Part shown: positions 8,513-17,744 of the stretch, piece after piece
Position numbering within the stretch: the stretch's first letter is position 1
Layout of the letters: the number at the start of each line of letters is the position of its first letter
Source: Candidatus Sulfopaludibacter sp. SbA3
GTDB lineage: Bacteria > Acidobacteriota > Terriglobia > Bryobacterales > Bryobacteraceae
Direction: 5' to 3'
NCBI GenBank assembly: GCA_945890485.1
Contig: CAMDCN010000013.1
Coordinates: 123,809-187,808, forward strand
DNA length: 64,000 nucleotides
Translations under genes and position numbers: made by a program
Notes under the pieces: generated by a model
Databases searched by the model: none
Told to the model about the DNA's origin: nothing
The model's input: only the letters and a program-made list of their open reading frames with translations

Positions 8513-10027
8513 ATGGCTGAGAGCGAAAATCTGACGGCGTTCCTGGGCGGCGTGCGGCGCCGGTACATTACAACGCAACTTTTGCGGCAAGGCGTGGTGG
8601 CGGCGACGGCTGGTTTGGTGGGACTGATCCTGCTGCTGCTGTTGGGGACGCAAGTGATGGATTGGGCTTGGCCGGCGGTGTTGTTCGCCGCGGCTTTTGG
8701 CTGGGGGACGTGGCGGTTTCTGCGAGCGCTGCCGAGCGCGTATCGCTTGGCGCAGATGACGGATCAGAGGCTGGGGTTGGCCGATGCGTTGTCGACGGCG
8801 TTTTATTTTCAAGCAGAGAGTGGGCCGATCGTCGAGTCCCAACGGCGGCGGGCGGATGAGTTAGCTGGACAGTTGGCGCCGGATGTAGCCGTGCCGATGG
8901 TGTGGCCGAAGGCGGTGTATGCCGCGGCCGTGCTGGCGTTGGTGGCGGTGAGTTTGCTGGGGCTGCGGTATGGCATGCTGCATACGCTGGACCTGCGGGC
9001 CCCGGTTTCCGAGGCGATCGTCGATGTGTTCCGGCCGGCCGACCAGAAGAAGTTGGCGGCGAAGCGGCAGGCGAGCCCATGGATGGACGAGCAACTGAAG
9101 CAGTTGGGGTTGACGCCGGACGAAGATGCCAAGGACGAGCAGCGAAAGTTTGATGGGGTGCAGCAGGGCGAGATTACGACGCCGCAGATTCCGGACGTGA
9201 ATGATCTGTCCGAGGCGGCATCGAGCCAGCAGGCGAAGGGTGGACAGGAAGGCGCGTCGACGAATCCTGGCGAGGAGAAGGGCGGGGAAGGCAATCAGGC
9301 AGGCAAGGAAGGGGAGAAGGGCGAGTCGGATCCGAATGGTGAGGGCGGTAAACCGGGTGGGCAGCCTCCGCAGCAGAAGGGTCAGCAAGGGAAGGAAGGC
9401 AAGGCGGGTCAGCAGCCGGGCGAGAGCTCGTCGATGCTGGACAAGATGAAAGACGCCTTCCAGAACATGATGAACAAGCTGAAGATGCCGAACCAGGATA
9501 GCGGGCAGCAGCAGGCTTCTAATAAGCAAGGTGCGGCGGAGAAGGGCGCGGGAAATCAGCAGCAGAAGGGCGGGGAGAAGGGGCAGAAGCAGGACGGGCA
9601 GAAGGGCGAGGGGCAGGAGAGCGGCGAATCGCCGGGGGACCAGGCGGGCGAAGAGGGCGAGAAGTCGGCGGACGCCAAGGGGCAGGGGGCGGATAGCAAT
9701 AGCAATCAGAAGGCGCCTCCGGATGCGAAGTCGGGCGTGGGGAAGGCGGATGGGGATAAGGCGATTAAGGATGCGGAGCAGCAGCAGGCGATGGGGAAGA
9801 TCAGTGAGCTGTTTGGCAAGCGGGCGCAGAAGATTACGGGGGAGGTGATGGTGGAGGTGAGTGGGGGGAAGCAGCAGTTACGGACGCAATATTCGAAATC
9901 CGGGGCGACGCATTCGGAATGGGGCGGGGAGATTCGGAGGGATGAGGTTCCGCTGCATCATCAGGATTATGTGCAGCAGTATTTTGAAGAGGTGAGGAAG
10001 GCGGCGCCGGCGGCGAAGAAGCAGTAG
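8513..10027 (+). CDS. Membrane protein with long disordered Gly/Gln/Lys/Glu-rich region
   Basis: A 504-residue protein in three parts. Residues 1-75 hold two hydrophobic segments (AGLVGLILLLLLGTQVM, then a second ending in GTWRFL). Residues 75-165 include a further membrane segment (AVYAAAVLALVAVSLLGL). Residues about 225-430 are low complexity, dominated by G, Q, K, E and S, and presumably unfolded. The last 70 residues look ordered again (GKISELFGKRAQKITGEVMVEV). The N-terminal part recalls the large DUF4175-type membrane proteins, but I am not certain. Codon use (AAG, CAG, GGC) is repetitive, so the tract may vary in length between strains. Function unknown. Confidence 0.75.
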   Translation: MAESENLTAFLGGVRRRYITTQLLRQGVVAATAGLVGLILLLLLGTQVMDWAWPAVLFAAAFGWGTWRFLRALPSAYRLAQMTDQRLGLADALSTAFYFQAESGPIVESQRRRADELAGQLAPDVAVPMVWPKAVYAAAVLALVAVSLLGLRYGMLHTLDLRAPVSEAIVDVFRPADQKKLAAKRQASPWMDEQLKQLGLTPDEDAKDEQRKFDGVQQGEITTPQIPDVNDLSEAASSQQAKGGQEGASTNPGEEKGGEGNQAGKEGEKGESDPNGEGGKPGGQPPQQKGQQGKEGKAGQQPGESSSMLDKMKDAFQNMMNKLKMPNQDSGQQQASNKQGAAEKGAGNQQQKGGEKGQKQDGQKGEGQESGESPGDQAGEEGEKSADAKGQGADSNSNQKAPPDAKSGVGKADGDKAIKDAEQQQAMGKISELFGKRAQKITGEVMVEVSGGKQQLRTQYSKSGATHSEWGGEIRRDEVPLHHQDYVQQYFEEVRKAAPAAKKQ

Positions 10028-10028
10028 G

Positions 10029-10718
10029 TTAGATGGCGGCGGTGACGGGTTGGAGTTGAGCCAGGAGCGGACTGGCGGCGCAGAGGGTGGCGAGCGAGTC
10101 CGTGAAGTGGGCTTGGCAAAGGATGCGGAAGTTGCGCGGGGCCGGGGACGGGTTCACCCGGACTAGGCGAATGGCCGGCGGTGTTTGGGCGGCGCTAACG
10201 AAGGAGAAGATGTGGTGGGGCAAGTCGCCAAGGTTGTAGCCGTGTACGCGCAGTTGCCTGTTGTCACGTTGGAGCGCTACGCCCGCGAGCGGTTCCTGTG
10301 GCGTGATGGGAGACTGGACAAAGAACCAGAGTGACCACGGTTGTTTGAGAGACGAACTGGGCGTGGCAAAGGTAAAGAAGGGATCGGTGGCTCTCGTGCC
10401 GCCGCTTCGTTCGAGTAACGTGAGCGGTGAGCTGGGTTTCTCGTTGAGGTTGAGCCAAGTGAGATAGTTCGGCCATTCGGGCCGGTTGGGCGCTAGGATC
10501 CGATTCTTGAAGAATGGGAACAAATCCGCACTTTGATAGTGGCCGGCAAAGTCAGGGAAGCCGTTCAGCGGGGCGAAGTGCTGATCTTCGGCCGCGGTCA
10601 AGGCACCTTCGGAGTAGGTGAAGTGGAAACGGGTGCTTTCTTCCCAGAGTTGGCCTACCGGGAACCAGTGTGGGCTGGAGGGGTCTTGCTAGGCGACGTG
10701 GATTACTGAAGAGTTCAT
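10029..10718 (-). pseudogene. HipA-kinase partner protein, interrupted by an in-frame amber codon
   Basis: An ATG at 10716-10718 overlaps the stop of the upstream HipA-like gene as ATGA. The frame reads MNSSVIHVA and then TAG (10689-10691, codon 10), and continues for 219 more codons with clear coding character (WFPVGQLW, FAPLNGFPDF, LFPFFKNRIL, ERSGGTRATDPF). Without the amber it would be 229 residues. A TGG-to-TAG change would restore a plausible HVAWQDP. I recognise the N-terminal half as a conserved companion of HipA-like kinases. The C-terminal half might be HIRAN-like, which I cannot confirm. A short product restarting at TTG 10601 is possible but would lose the conserved N-terminus. 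Confidence 0.75.
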
Positions 10719-11591
10719 TGGAGAAGCCTAGTTCTATTGTGCTGCAAGATCGCTTTCGCGAAATCGCCCGAGGGCTCTGAGCAGGAATCGGGAGGGAGCC
10801 AATCGATGTATCTGTTGAACTCTGGTTCCGAGATGTCGCGCAATCGCTCTCGCCAATAACGACCGGCGAGTGGACGAGCGGCGGCGAAGTGCGAGAATGC
10901 CTCGAAGGGACTGAGCGCTTTCCTGATCTTCCGGTGTGGCGAAAAGGGCAGATCTGGCTCTTTGGGCGTATGCCTGTACCGAATCGACTCCTAGCCGCCC
11001 CTGGCGCAGTTCGCGGCCGAGCGACGAGGCATGATCGAACGTCGGAGCCAGGAGAAGGGCGGGGCTCCAGATATTGGAACGCAAAGCACCCCAGTTCTCT
11101 GCATGCCGGTCCGTGTTTCCGATCAGTGCGTCCAAGAGCAGATAGCCGGTGAACCAATCGGCCGACGTCACGAGTGAAGGTGGATCGACCAAATGTGGGT
11201 ACGGGACGTCAATCCTGTCGAGCAGCTCGGATGCCGATTTCACCGTGTAATGTTTGTTGCGGCGACCCTTGGCGCCAGGGTCGTAGTCCGGAAACAGCGC
11301 TGCGAGCAGTTCGTTTGCGTGAACCAGAGAGTATCCTTCAGGCGTAAAGGATGGAGAAACTATCCCCCAGCGTTGGCCATATCGCGCGAGTTCGTACTGC
11401 GCGTGGGGAAGGAATAGTTCCCTGGCGATCACGCAAGCAACTTTCTCCGCCCAATGTTCACCTGTGTCGGGACGGGAGTACTTGAATAGGCACTTCCCTA
11501 AATCGGGATGTTCAATCCAATACTTCTCTTTACTCCCGATTTGTTCGTCAAAGCCTTCGCTGCCGATCTCGACTTTGAAGACCCGGTACAC
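10715..11591 (-). pseudogene. HipA-like kinase, frameshifted near 10922
   Basis: Starts at GTG 11591, one base after the stop of the upstream SurA-like gene. The N-terminal about 220 residues are a HipA-type kinase: SADWFTGYLLLDALIGNTD followed by RHAENWGAL (catalytic loop with Asp and Asn) and PTFDHASSLG (metal-binding Asp). Past ATPEDQ the frame turns into arginine-rich nonsense. Skipping one base at about 10922 restores KALSPFEAFSHF, RYWRERLRDI and FAKAILQHNRTRLLQ, ending at TGA 10715-10717, which is the expected HipA C-terminus. HipA kinases phosphorylate translation factors such as glutamyl-tRNA synthetase. No HipB-type repressor gene is seen nearby. Confidence 0.82.
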
Positions 11592-11592
11592 G

Positions 11593-12621
11593 CTATTTCT
11601 TCGGGTCGAGCTGTCCGACGACGCGGGCGAGGTAGTTTTCGACGTGGGCTTCGTTGCGAACCGCTTCCAAGAAGGCCGAGCGGAAGAGCTGATCCTTTCG
11701 GTTCATCAGCGTCTCGCGGATCGTCTGCTGTACGCGCGGATCGGACAATTCACGCTGACCAGCCGGCTCCTTCGACAGAAGCTTCAGGATGCGGTAGCCC
11801 TCGCCCGTATTGATGACGGGCGAAACCTGGCCCGGCTGCATCTCGCTCACCATGCGGCGTAGGGCAACGTTCGCCTTTTCCAGCGCCGTTTCCGAAACGA
11901 ACCCAAGGTCGCCGCCGTTGGCCGACGAGCCGGGATCCTCTGAATAATTCTGCGCCAACATCGAGAAGTCCTCACCAGCGCGGATGCGGTCAGCGATCTG
12001 CTGGATCTTCCGCTTGGCCTGGTCGTCGTTCTGGGCCTTATCGTTTTTCAGGTTGCGAATGTTCGCGTCCGGGGCGGGCGTCGTCAAAATCTGAGCGAGA
12101 TGAACCTGGGGCTCCGCGAGGTTGAAGTTCTGCTTGTTGGAAGCATAGAAGTCGCTCACGTCTTTGTCCGTGATGTTGATCTTCGAAGTGATCTCCTTCG
12201 TGATCAACTTCTCGATGCTGAGCTTCTTGCGGATATCCGCCTTCAGGTCCTCCGCCGACATCTTGCGCTCGTCGAGCCGCTTCTTGAACTCTTCCTCGGT
12301 GAAGCCGCCCTTCAACTTGGCAAACTCGGCATCCACATCGGCCTGCTGCGCGAGCAGCCCATTCTTCTCGGCGCGCTGCATCATGATCTCCTGGTCGATC
12401 ATGCTGCGAAGTACCTCGAGCTTGTTGATCATCGCCTGATCATCATTCTCGGGCTGGCCCGGCTCGCTGGGGAACTGCATCTTGAACTGCTTTTCGAGGT
12501 CGGCGAACGTGATGGCGCGGTCGTTGACCGTAGCCGCCACATTAGCAGGGGGCGTCTTTTTGCAGCCGACGAAGAGCACAGGGGCGGCAGCCAGGGCGAG
12601 AAGCAGCGACAGACGATACAT
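11593..12621 (-). CDS. SurA/PrsA-like peptidyl-prolyl isomerase lipoprotein
   Basis: A 342-residue protein with a lipoprotein signal (hydrophobic stretch ending LFVGC), so probably membrane-anchored outside the cytoplasm. Residues about 27-165 form a SurA_N-type helical chaperone domain (VNDRAITFADLEKQF, EEEFKKRLDE). Residues about 170-290 form a parvulin PPIase domain (VHLAQILTTP, GEDFSMLAQNYSEDPGSSANGG, LGFVSE, INTGEGYRILKLL). It likely helps fold exported or outer-membrane proteins. It lies 13 bp after the metalloprotease gene, suggesting one transcript and an envelope role. Confidence 0.92.
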   Translation of the reverse strand: MYRLSLLLALAAAPVLFVGCKKTPPANVAATVNDRAITFADLEKQFKMQFPSEPGQPENDDQAMINKLEVLRSMIDQEIMMQRAEKNGLLAQQADVDAEFAKLKGGFTEEEFKKRLDERKMSAEDLKADIRKKLSIEKLITKEITSKINITDKDVSDFYASNKQNFNLAEPQVHLAQILTTPAPDANIRNLKNDKAQNDDQAKRKIQQIADRIRAGEDFSMLAQNYSEDPGSSANGGDLGFVSETALEKANVALRRMVSEMQPGQVSPVINTGEGYRILKLLSKEPAGQRELSDPRVQQTIRETLMNRKDQLFRSAFLEAVRNEAHVENYLARVVGQLDPKK

Positions 12622-12634
12622 GGGTTAAAGACCT

Positions 12635-15199
12635 CTATTGTAACGTGATCCCGTCCCGTGTGATGGTTAACTCTTGCCAGCACGACAGAGGATCGGGAGA
12701 TTCGAGGGCGCGCCGGACGGCCAACGAGAGAGCGGACGGGGCAGGCGAGGCGAATTTGGGATCGAGGATACGAGCAATCTGCTCTTTCACGTCTTCGAGG
12801 AAGAGCTTGCTGGGGCGGTCGGTAACGCGGGGCAGGGTGCGCGTGATGTCCCCGCTGAGCGTCTTCAGTTCGCCGCGGTAGAGCCACCTGTGAGTGGGGG
12901 GAGCGGCGTTGCCGTTAATGCGCATATTCATCGCTTCGAGGTAGGTCTGCTGGAGGTTGCGGCGATAGGCATCGACCTTCGGGGCGGGGGCGGCGAGCTC
13001 GGTGAAAATACCGCGGCGGATGTCGCCGAGGAGGTCGAGAGGTTTGTAGGCCTTTTCGCCGTCGATAGCTTCCTGTTCGGACATGCGCTGAATGCGGGTG
13101 GGCGTCAGCAAGCTTTCCAGCACCGTGGCCTGCGCGTTGCGGAGGCGGGCGAGGACACCGTCGGGTTCGATGCGGCGGAGGACCGAGGAGTCGACAAGGA
13201 ACGCCGGCGTGCTGAACACCTGACTATTCAGGAATTCGACCGCTTTGCGTTGACGGGCGACCGGGATGGTCGTGAAGAGGACGCCGGATTGGCCGCCGTG
13301 CTTCTGCTGGGAGGCGACGCCGCCGACGACACCGGCGACATGGAGCATTTCGCGCGCCCACTGGCCAAGGACGCGGCCGTACATATCCTCGAGATTCTCC
13401 CAACCGTCACCAGACTTCTCCGTGGCCGGGAGAAGCAGTTTCATGACGCGTTCCAGATTCTTTACGCCGAGGGCGGACGAGTAGACGGGGTCGGCGTCGC
13501 CGACGGCTTCCGTGACTTCGCCGGGGTCAGCGCCGCGGGCGTTAGCGGTCATGAAGCGGAGCCACGGGGTTTGATCCTGCTGGCGAGCCCATTGATCGAG
13601 AACGGGCTTCTCCTGGGCGGGGGTCTTGGCTCCGGGGACCGGCTTGTAGCCCCAGGCGGTGGCCCAGATGTCGTAGGGGCCGACGTGAGGGATGAGGTCG
13701 GCGGGATCGATGCCGTCTTCTGGCTGCGCGACGTAGTTGAAGCGGGAGTAGTCCATGATGGACGGGGTGTGGCCCATCTTCTTCACCCAAGTTTTGTCGC
13801 GCACTTTGGCAGCTTCATACATGGATGACGCCTTCATGTTGTGGGGGAAGCCAAGGGTGTGGCCGACTTCGTGGGCGACGACGAACTGGACGAGTTTGCC
13901 CAGGAGATCATCGGGGAGGGGGAGTTTCCCGGCGCGGGAATCGAGCGGGGCCGCCTGCACGAAGTACCATGCCGAGGCCAGGCGCATCACGTTGTGGTAC
14001 ATCTGAATGTCCGAGTCGAGGATCTCGCCTGAACGGGGGTCGTTGATATGAGGGCCCATCGCGTTTTCGGTGTCGGAGGGGAGCCAGCGGACGACGGAGT
14101 AGCGGGCGTCTTCCGGGCTCCAGGTGGGGTCGTCCTTGGGGGGATCTTTGGCTTGAATGGCGTTGCGGAAGCCGGCGGCTTCAAAGGCCACTTTCCACTC
14201 CTCGATGCCGGCTTTGACATAGGGGATGAGCTTGGGCGGCGTGGCGGGGTCGACGTAATAGACGATGGGTTTGATGGGGTCGGAGACGAGGGCCGAGGGG
14301 TCCTTCTTTTCGAGACGCCAGCGGGTGACATAGGCCACTTTGGGGGCGCGAGGTTCGTCGAGCGAGAAGTCGGTTTTGCGGACGTTGAAGAAGCCGACGC
14401 GATCATCGACAAGGCGGGGCATCATGGGCTTTTCGGGCAGTTTCACCATGGAATAGTGCAGAACCACGGTGGCGCTGTTGCCACGCATTCCCGAGGGAGC
14501 GAAGGGAGAGGCGGAGCCACCGGGGGAGGCGTCGGGCGGGGCGATGTAGGTGTGTGTAGCCTCTACTTCGATGTTGGTGGGGAAGGCGGAGATGCGGTCG
14601 AGGAAGCTGCGGTTGGGGTCGAAGCCGCGGGCGCGCAGGCGGCTGCGGGCGCTGAGTTCGGGGACTTCGGCGGCGAACAGGCGGGTGACTTCGATGACGA
14701 CGGACTTCTTCTCTTTGTTTTCTGCGGCGATGTTGACGGCCTGGAGAATGGCGCTGACGTTGGCGTCCTGGACGGCTTTGGCGATCGGGGCGCTGGGATC
14801 GGCGACGATGTCGTAGCGGACGTCTCGGAGTAGGATCTTATTCTCGCGGCGTTCCCAGCGGACGACGCGGCTGCCGAGGGCTTGGCCGCCGTAGCCGACG
14901 CCGAGGGTGGTGCGGGCGATTTGCTGGACCCAGAGGAAGTCTTTGCCGAGTTCGGCGACGGGGATCTCGTAGTAATACTTACCCTTCACCTGATGGACGG
15001 TGAAGATGCCGGGGGTGGATTTGGCGTCCTTGGTGATGATGCGATCGTAGGGGAGGATTTGGGGTTCGGTGGGGCGGCCGGTAGGGGTAGGCTTAGCGGC
15101 TTCGGTTTTGGGCGGTTCGATTTTTGGCGCTTCGGGTTTGGGGGGATCCTGGGCGAGGAGTAGTGCGGAGAGCGAGGCAAATACAACTAGGCGGCGCAT
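12635..15199 (-). CDS. Secreted zinc-dependent metalloprotease (DUF5117/DUF4953 type)
   Basis: An 854-residue protein with a signal peptide ([17 protein letters not shown]) and a Pro/Lys/Glu-rich linker, then a DUF5118/DUF5117-like region. A metzincin-type zinc site, [12 protein letters not shown], lies around residues 442-453 with a following [10 protein letters not shown] segment like a Met-turn. This architecture is typical of the large periplasmic or secreted zinc proteases of Acidobacteria and Bacteroidetes. Its start overlaps the stop of the Cas6-like gene by 13 bp, and the SurA-like gene follows 13 bp downstream. Substrates are unknown. Confidence 0.9.
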   Translation of the reverse strand: MRRLVVFASLSALLLAQDPPKPEAPKIEPPKTEAAKPTPTGRPTEPQILPYDRIITKDAKSTPGIFTVHQVKGKYYYEIPVAELGKDFLWVQQIARTTLGVGYGGQALGSRVVRWERRENKILLRDVRYDIVADPSAPIAKAVQDANVSAILQAVNIAAENKEKKSVVIEVTRLFAAEVPELSARSRLRARGFDPNRSFLDRISAFPTNIEVEATHTYIAPPDASPGGSASPFAPSGMRGNSATVVLHYSMVKLPEKPMMPRLVDDRVGFFNVRKTDFSLDEPRAPKVAYVTRWRLEKKDPSALVSDPIKPIVYYVDPATPPKLIPYVKAGIEEWKVAFEAAGFRNAIQAKDPPKDDPTWSPEDARYSVVRWLPSDTENAMGPHINDPRSGEILDSDIQMYHNVMRLASAWYFVQAAPLDSRAGKLPLPDDLLGKLVQFVVAHEVGHTLGFPHNMKASSMYEAAKVRDKTWVKKMGHTPSIMDYSRFNYVAQPEDGIDPADLIPHVGPYDIWATAWGYKPVPGAKTPAQEKPVLDQWARQQDQTPWLRFMTANARGADPGEVTEAVGDADPVYSSALGVKNLERVMKLLLPATEKSGDGWENLEDMYGRVLGQWAREMLHVAGVVGGVASQQKHGGQSGVLFTTIPVARQRKAVEFLNSQVFSTPAFLVDSSVLRRIEPDGVLARLRNAQATVLESLLTPTRIQRMSEQEAIDGEKAYKPLDLLGDIRRGIFTELAAPAPKVDAYRRNLQQTYLEAMNMRINGNAAPPTHRWLYRGELKTLSGDITRTLPRVTDRPSKLFLEDVKEQIARILDPKFASPAPSALSLAVRRALESPDPLSCWQELTITRDGITLQ

Positions 15200-15897
15200 T
15201 CTTCAAACGGTAACACAGTGACCTTGATCTCACCTTTGCCCCAAACGGTCTGGCGGCCGACGCCGGTCCATTGCGCTGCGATGAGGTAGGGAGCCAGGGA
15301 GTCGAGAGGGCCGGAGTACTCGGCCCAGCCGGTGAAGCCACCCAGGGAATGGATGTTCTGATTGCGGGCGGAGCGGCGCCGTTCGCCCGGCGTATCCTCC
15401 ACTTCCCGGGCGATTTCCTGGACCAGCTCGGCCTGTGCGGCGAAGGAGGCGAAGTCGATGTGGCTGGTTGGTTCGTTTTGGTAGAAGGCGAGGAGGCTGA
15501 GTACACGATCCCGGGCGCGGGCGGCGAGGGCGGGGAAGTGGGGCAGGCGGAGGGTGTTGCCGGCGTGCTTGAGTTCCGTGGGGGTGAGGAACTCGATGCG
15601 GAGCCGGCGGGCGGGGAGGGGGTCTAGTGGCCACGAGATGAACTGGGGTTGGGCGCCAAGGAGGCTGGCCAGGCGGGGAACGAGCGGAGGGCTGAAAATG
15701 TGGAGAGCGCGGGACCGGAGGACGAAGGGGCGGGGGCGATCGTGGAGACCGCTGGGGCCACCCTCGGCGGAGGGGGAGAAGAATTCGTCGTAGAGCGCTT
15801 TGTCGTGGCGATACAGAAGATTGCCGAGATGGCCGCGGACTTCGTTGGCGCTGAGCGCTGGCGCCGACAGGGGAAGAACGGCAAGCGCGAGGTGCAT
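15187..15897 (-). CDS. Cas6-like pre-crRNA endoribonuclease (orphan RAMP protein)
   Basis: A 236-residue protein whose C-terminal half fits the Cas6 C-terminal RAMP domain (PF10040): [17 protein letters not shown], then [13 protein letters not shown] and the glycine-rich end [17 protein letters not shown]. The N-terminal half includes [11 protein letters not shown], as in full-length Cas6. Cas6 cleaves CRISPR precursor transcripts at repeat hairpins. No CRISPR array or other cas gene is present in this window, so its RNA substrate is elsewhere or different. It overlaps the metalloprotease start by 13 bp and is divergent from maf. The start at 15897 (ATG) is the only good one. Confidence 0.78.
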   Translation of the reverse strand: MHLALAVLPLSAPALSANEVRGHLGNLLYRHDKALYDEFFSPSAEGGPSGLHDRPRPFVLRSRALHIFSPPLVPRLASLLGAQPQFISWPLDPLPARRLRIEFLTPTELKHAGNTLRLPHFPALAARARDRVLSLLAFYQNEPTSHIDFASFAAQAELVQEIAREVEDTPGERRRSARNQNIHSLGGFTGWAEYSGPLDSLAPYLIAAQWTGVGRQTVWGKGEIKVTVLPFEECAA

Positions 15898-15929
15898 ACC
15901 AGGCAGTTTAGTAGGATCAAAGGAGGCTC

Positions 15930-16481
15930 ATGTTAATTTTGGCTTCACAGTCTCCCCGGCGGCGCGAGATCCTGGAACGGGCAGGCATCCCCTTTACGGT
16001 ACGGGTGGCGGATGTGGACGAGACCCTTCGGGACGGAGAAGCCGCGCAGAGCTATGTGCGGCGGTTGGCGACGCGGAAGGCGGTGGCGGCCGGGAGGCCT
16101 GGGGAGGTCGTCCTAGGGGCCGATACGACCGTCGTGGTGGATGGAGAGATTTTGGCCAAGCCCGAGGACGGCCAGGATGCGGCGCGGATGTTGCGGTTGC
16201 TGGCGGGGCGATCGCATGAGGTGATTACGGGGATCTGCCTAAAGGTGGGGGGCCAGCTGTACATTGACGCCGAGACGACGGTGGTGCGATTTACGGCTAT
16301 GAACGAGGCCGAGATTGCCGCCTATGTGGCGACAGGGGAGCCGATGGACAAGGCAGGCGCCTACGCCATCCAAGGCGGGGCTAGCCGGTACATTGATCGA
16401 ATTGAGGGCTGTTATTGGAACGTGGTTGGGCTGCCGGTGGCCAAAGTCTATGGCCAGTTGCGCCGGCAAGGACTCGTTTAG
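15930..16481 (+). CDS. maf: Maf-family nucleoside triphosphate pyrophosphatase
   Basis: A 183-residue protein with all Maf landmarks: the N-terminal [12 protein letters not shown] phosphate-binding loop, [18 protein letters not shown], and the C-terminal [18 protein letters not shown]. The family hydrolyses non-canonical or methylated (d)NTPs to monophosphates as house-cleaning enzymes and is linked to septum arrest. AAAGGAGG lies just upstream of the ATG. The stop overlaps the convergent EVE-domain gene by 4 bp (TTAG). Confidence 0.95.
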   Translation: MLILASQSPRRREILERAGIPFTVRVADVDETLRDGEAAQSYVRRLATRKAVAAGRPGEVVLGADTTVVVDGEILAKPEDGQDAARMLRLLAGRSHEVITGICLKVGGQLYIDAETTVVRFTAMNEAEIAAYVATGEPMDKAGAYAIQGGASRYIDRIEGCYWNVVGLPVAKVYGQLRRQGLV

Positions 16482-16897
16482 AACTTGATTTTGGGGTATC
16501 GGCTGCGGACCCAGTCGACGAAGGCTTCCGGGCAGGGCATGGTGGAGAGCCGGCTTTGGCGGACCAGGGAAAAATCGGCGAAGAGGCCGGAGTCTTTGAT
16601 AGCGTGGAGCGTCGTGGGGGGATCGAGGCGCCGGAGGAAGGTGAGGTCGACGACGGCGGATTTTGGGTTATTGGGGTCGGGGCGGGGGGCGGAGTCGACG
16701 CGGGCGAGTCCGACGATGGCTGATTCTCCCATGCTGTGGTAGAGAAACACTTTGTCGCCTTTTTTCATCTGACGGATGGATTGAACGGCCTGTGCGTTAG
16801 TGACGCCATCCCAGACGGTTTTCTTATCGATTTCAAAGTCGGAAATGCTGTAGGTTTCCGGGTCGGTCTTGGCGAGATGGAACTGGGTGTTGGACAT
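16478..16897 (-). CDS. EVE domain protein (thymocyte nuclear protein 1-like)
   Basis: A 139-residue single-domain EVE protein: [16 protein letters not shown] at the start, then [38 protein letters not shown] and [15 protein letters not shown] is a PUA-related fold that reads modified bases in DNA or RNA; bacterial copies are often single genes. No restriction or defence gene is adjacent. It is convergent with maf and divergent from the exopolysaccharide operon, with about 160 bp between. Confidence 0.92.
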   Translation of the reverse strand: MSNTQFHLAKTDPETYSISDFEIDKKTVWDGVTNAQAVQSIRQMKKGDKVFLYHSMGESAIVGLARVDSAPRPDPNNPKSAVVDLTFLRRLDPPTTLHAIKDSGLFADFSLVRQSRLSTMPCPEAFVDWVRSRYPKIKF

Positions 16898-16970
16898 GGG
16901 ACGTTGGTTCTAACCAGCTGTAGGGCAAAAGGTTAACCGAACGGACTAAGGTGTTTTAGTGGAGAGAACT

Positions 16971-17003
16971 GGAACCCTTAGGCCTATTGGGCTGGTATAC
17001 AAT
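16971..17003 (+). promoter_or_regulatory. Possible promoter of the exopolysaccharide operon
   Basis: In the 177 bp between the EVE gene and the export operon, TATACAAT (16996-17003) resembles a -10 box. No good sigma-70 -35 box lies 17 bp upstream. GGAACC at 16971-16976 resembles the -35 of ECF-type sigma factors, but with an 18-19 bp spacer it is only a possibility. Confidence 0.3.
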
Positions 17004-17074
17004 AAAAGAAACGATAACGCAAACTAGCGAAAGATAGCCAGAGATCCTGGGTATTGCGTAAAAAGAGAGGCTTT

Positions 17075-17710
17075 ATGGACTTGCAGCATGTACTGCGCAC
17101 TGCGCTTGCCGTGATCGTCATGATGGCGCCGATGGCGCTGCGGGCGCAAAACGCTCCGAAACCAGCGACGCCTGCGGTGGAGGAGACGAAGTCGCCAAAT
17201 GCGAACGCAGCTCTTGACGTGGCGGCGCCGGTGGATCCGAAGGGGTACAAGCTGGGTCCGGAAGATGTGATCGGCTTGAAGGTATGGCGCGAGCCGGAAT
17301 TGAGCGGTCAGTTCGTTGTTCGTCCGGACGGCAAGATTACCCTGCCTTTGAGTGGTGACATGGCGGTGGAAGGGAAGACGCTGGATGCCGTACGGGAAGA
17401 GATCACGAAAGCACTCAGCCAGCAGTTGAATCGGCCGGAGGTTTCGGTGTCCCTGCTTCGGGTGGGCAGCAAGAAGTTCTATCTGGTCGGCGAAGTGAAT
17501 CGTACAGGCATGTTTCCGCTGATTGTGCCGATAACGGTACTGGAGGCCCTCAACGCCGCGGGCGGATTACGCGAGTTCGCAAATAAAAAGAAGATCGTGA
17601 TTCTGCGGGGCAGCCAGCGGATCAAGTTCAACTACGACGAAGTGATGAAAGGCAAGAAGCTCGAGCAGAACATTCTCATCGAAAACGGGGATCAGGTTTT
17701 CGTACCGTAG
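17075..17710 (+). CDS. Polysaccharide biosynthesis/export protein (Wza-like, SLBB)
   Basis: A 211-residue protein from the ATG at 17075, chosen over 17054 because GAGAGG precedes it. A signal peptide ends at LRAQ. The Poly_export domain (YKLGPEDVIGLKVWREPELSGQ with VRPDGKITLPL) is followed by one SLBB domain (KKFYLVGEVNRTGMFPL, ITVLEALNAAGG). It would form the periplasmic or outer-membrane export channel for an extracellular polysaccharide. It is short compared with Wza (about 380) and lacks the C-terminal helix, as in many exosortase-type or Gram-negative EPS clusters. It heads a three-gene operon with the GumC-like and BY-kinase genes. Confidence 0.92.
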   Translation: MDLQHVLRTALAVIVMMAPMALRAQNAPKPATPAVEETKSPNANAALDVAAPVDPKGYKLGPEDVIGLKVWREPELSGQFVVRPDGKITLPLSGDMAVEGKTLDAVREEITKALSQQLNRPEVSVSLLRVGSKKFYLVGEVNRTGMFPLIVPITVLEALNAAGGLREFANKKKIVILRGSQRIKFNYDEVMKGKKLEQNILIENGDQVFVP

Positions 17711-17744
17711 GGCGCAGCCGAGAGATAGGAACGAGAGTACCGCA

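Noticed and set aside
10029..10601. Treating the 190-codon TTG-started frame as an intact gene
   Set aside because: Conserved-looking sequence continues upstream through the amber codon to an ATG that overlaps the kinase stop, so the short frame is the remnant of a longer gene.
15187..16900. Search for a CRISPR array or further cas genes beside the Cas6-like gene
   Set aside because: No direct repeats with regular spacing and no cas1, cas2 or effector frames; the neighbours are a protease gene and maf.
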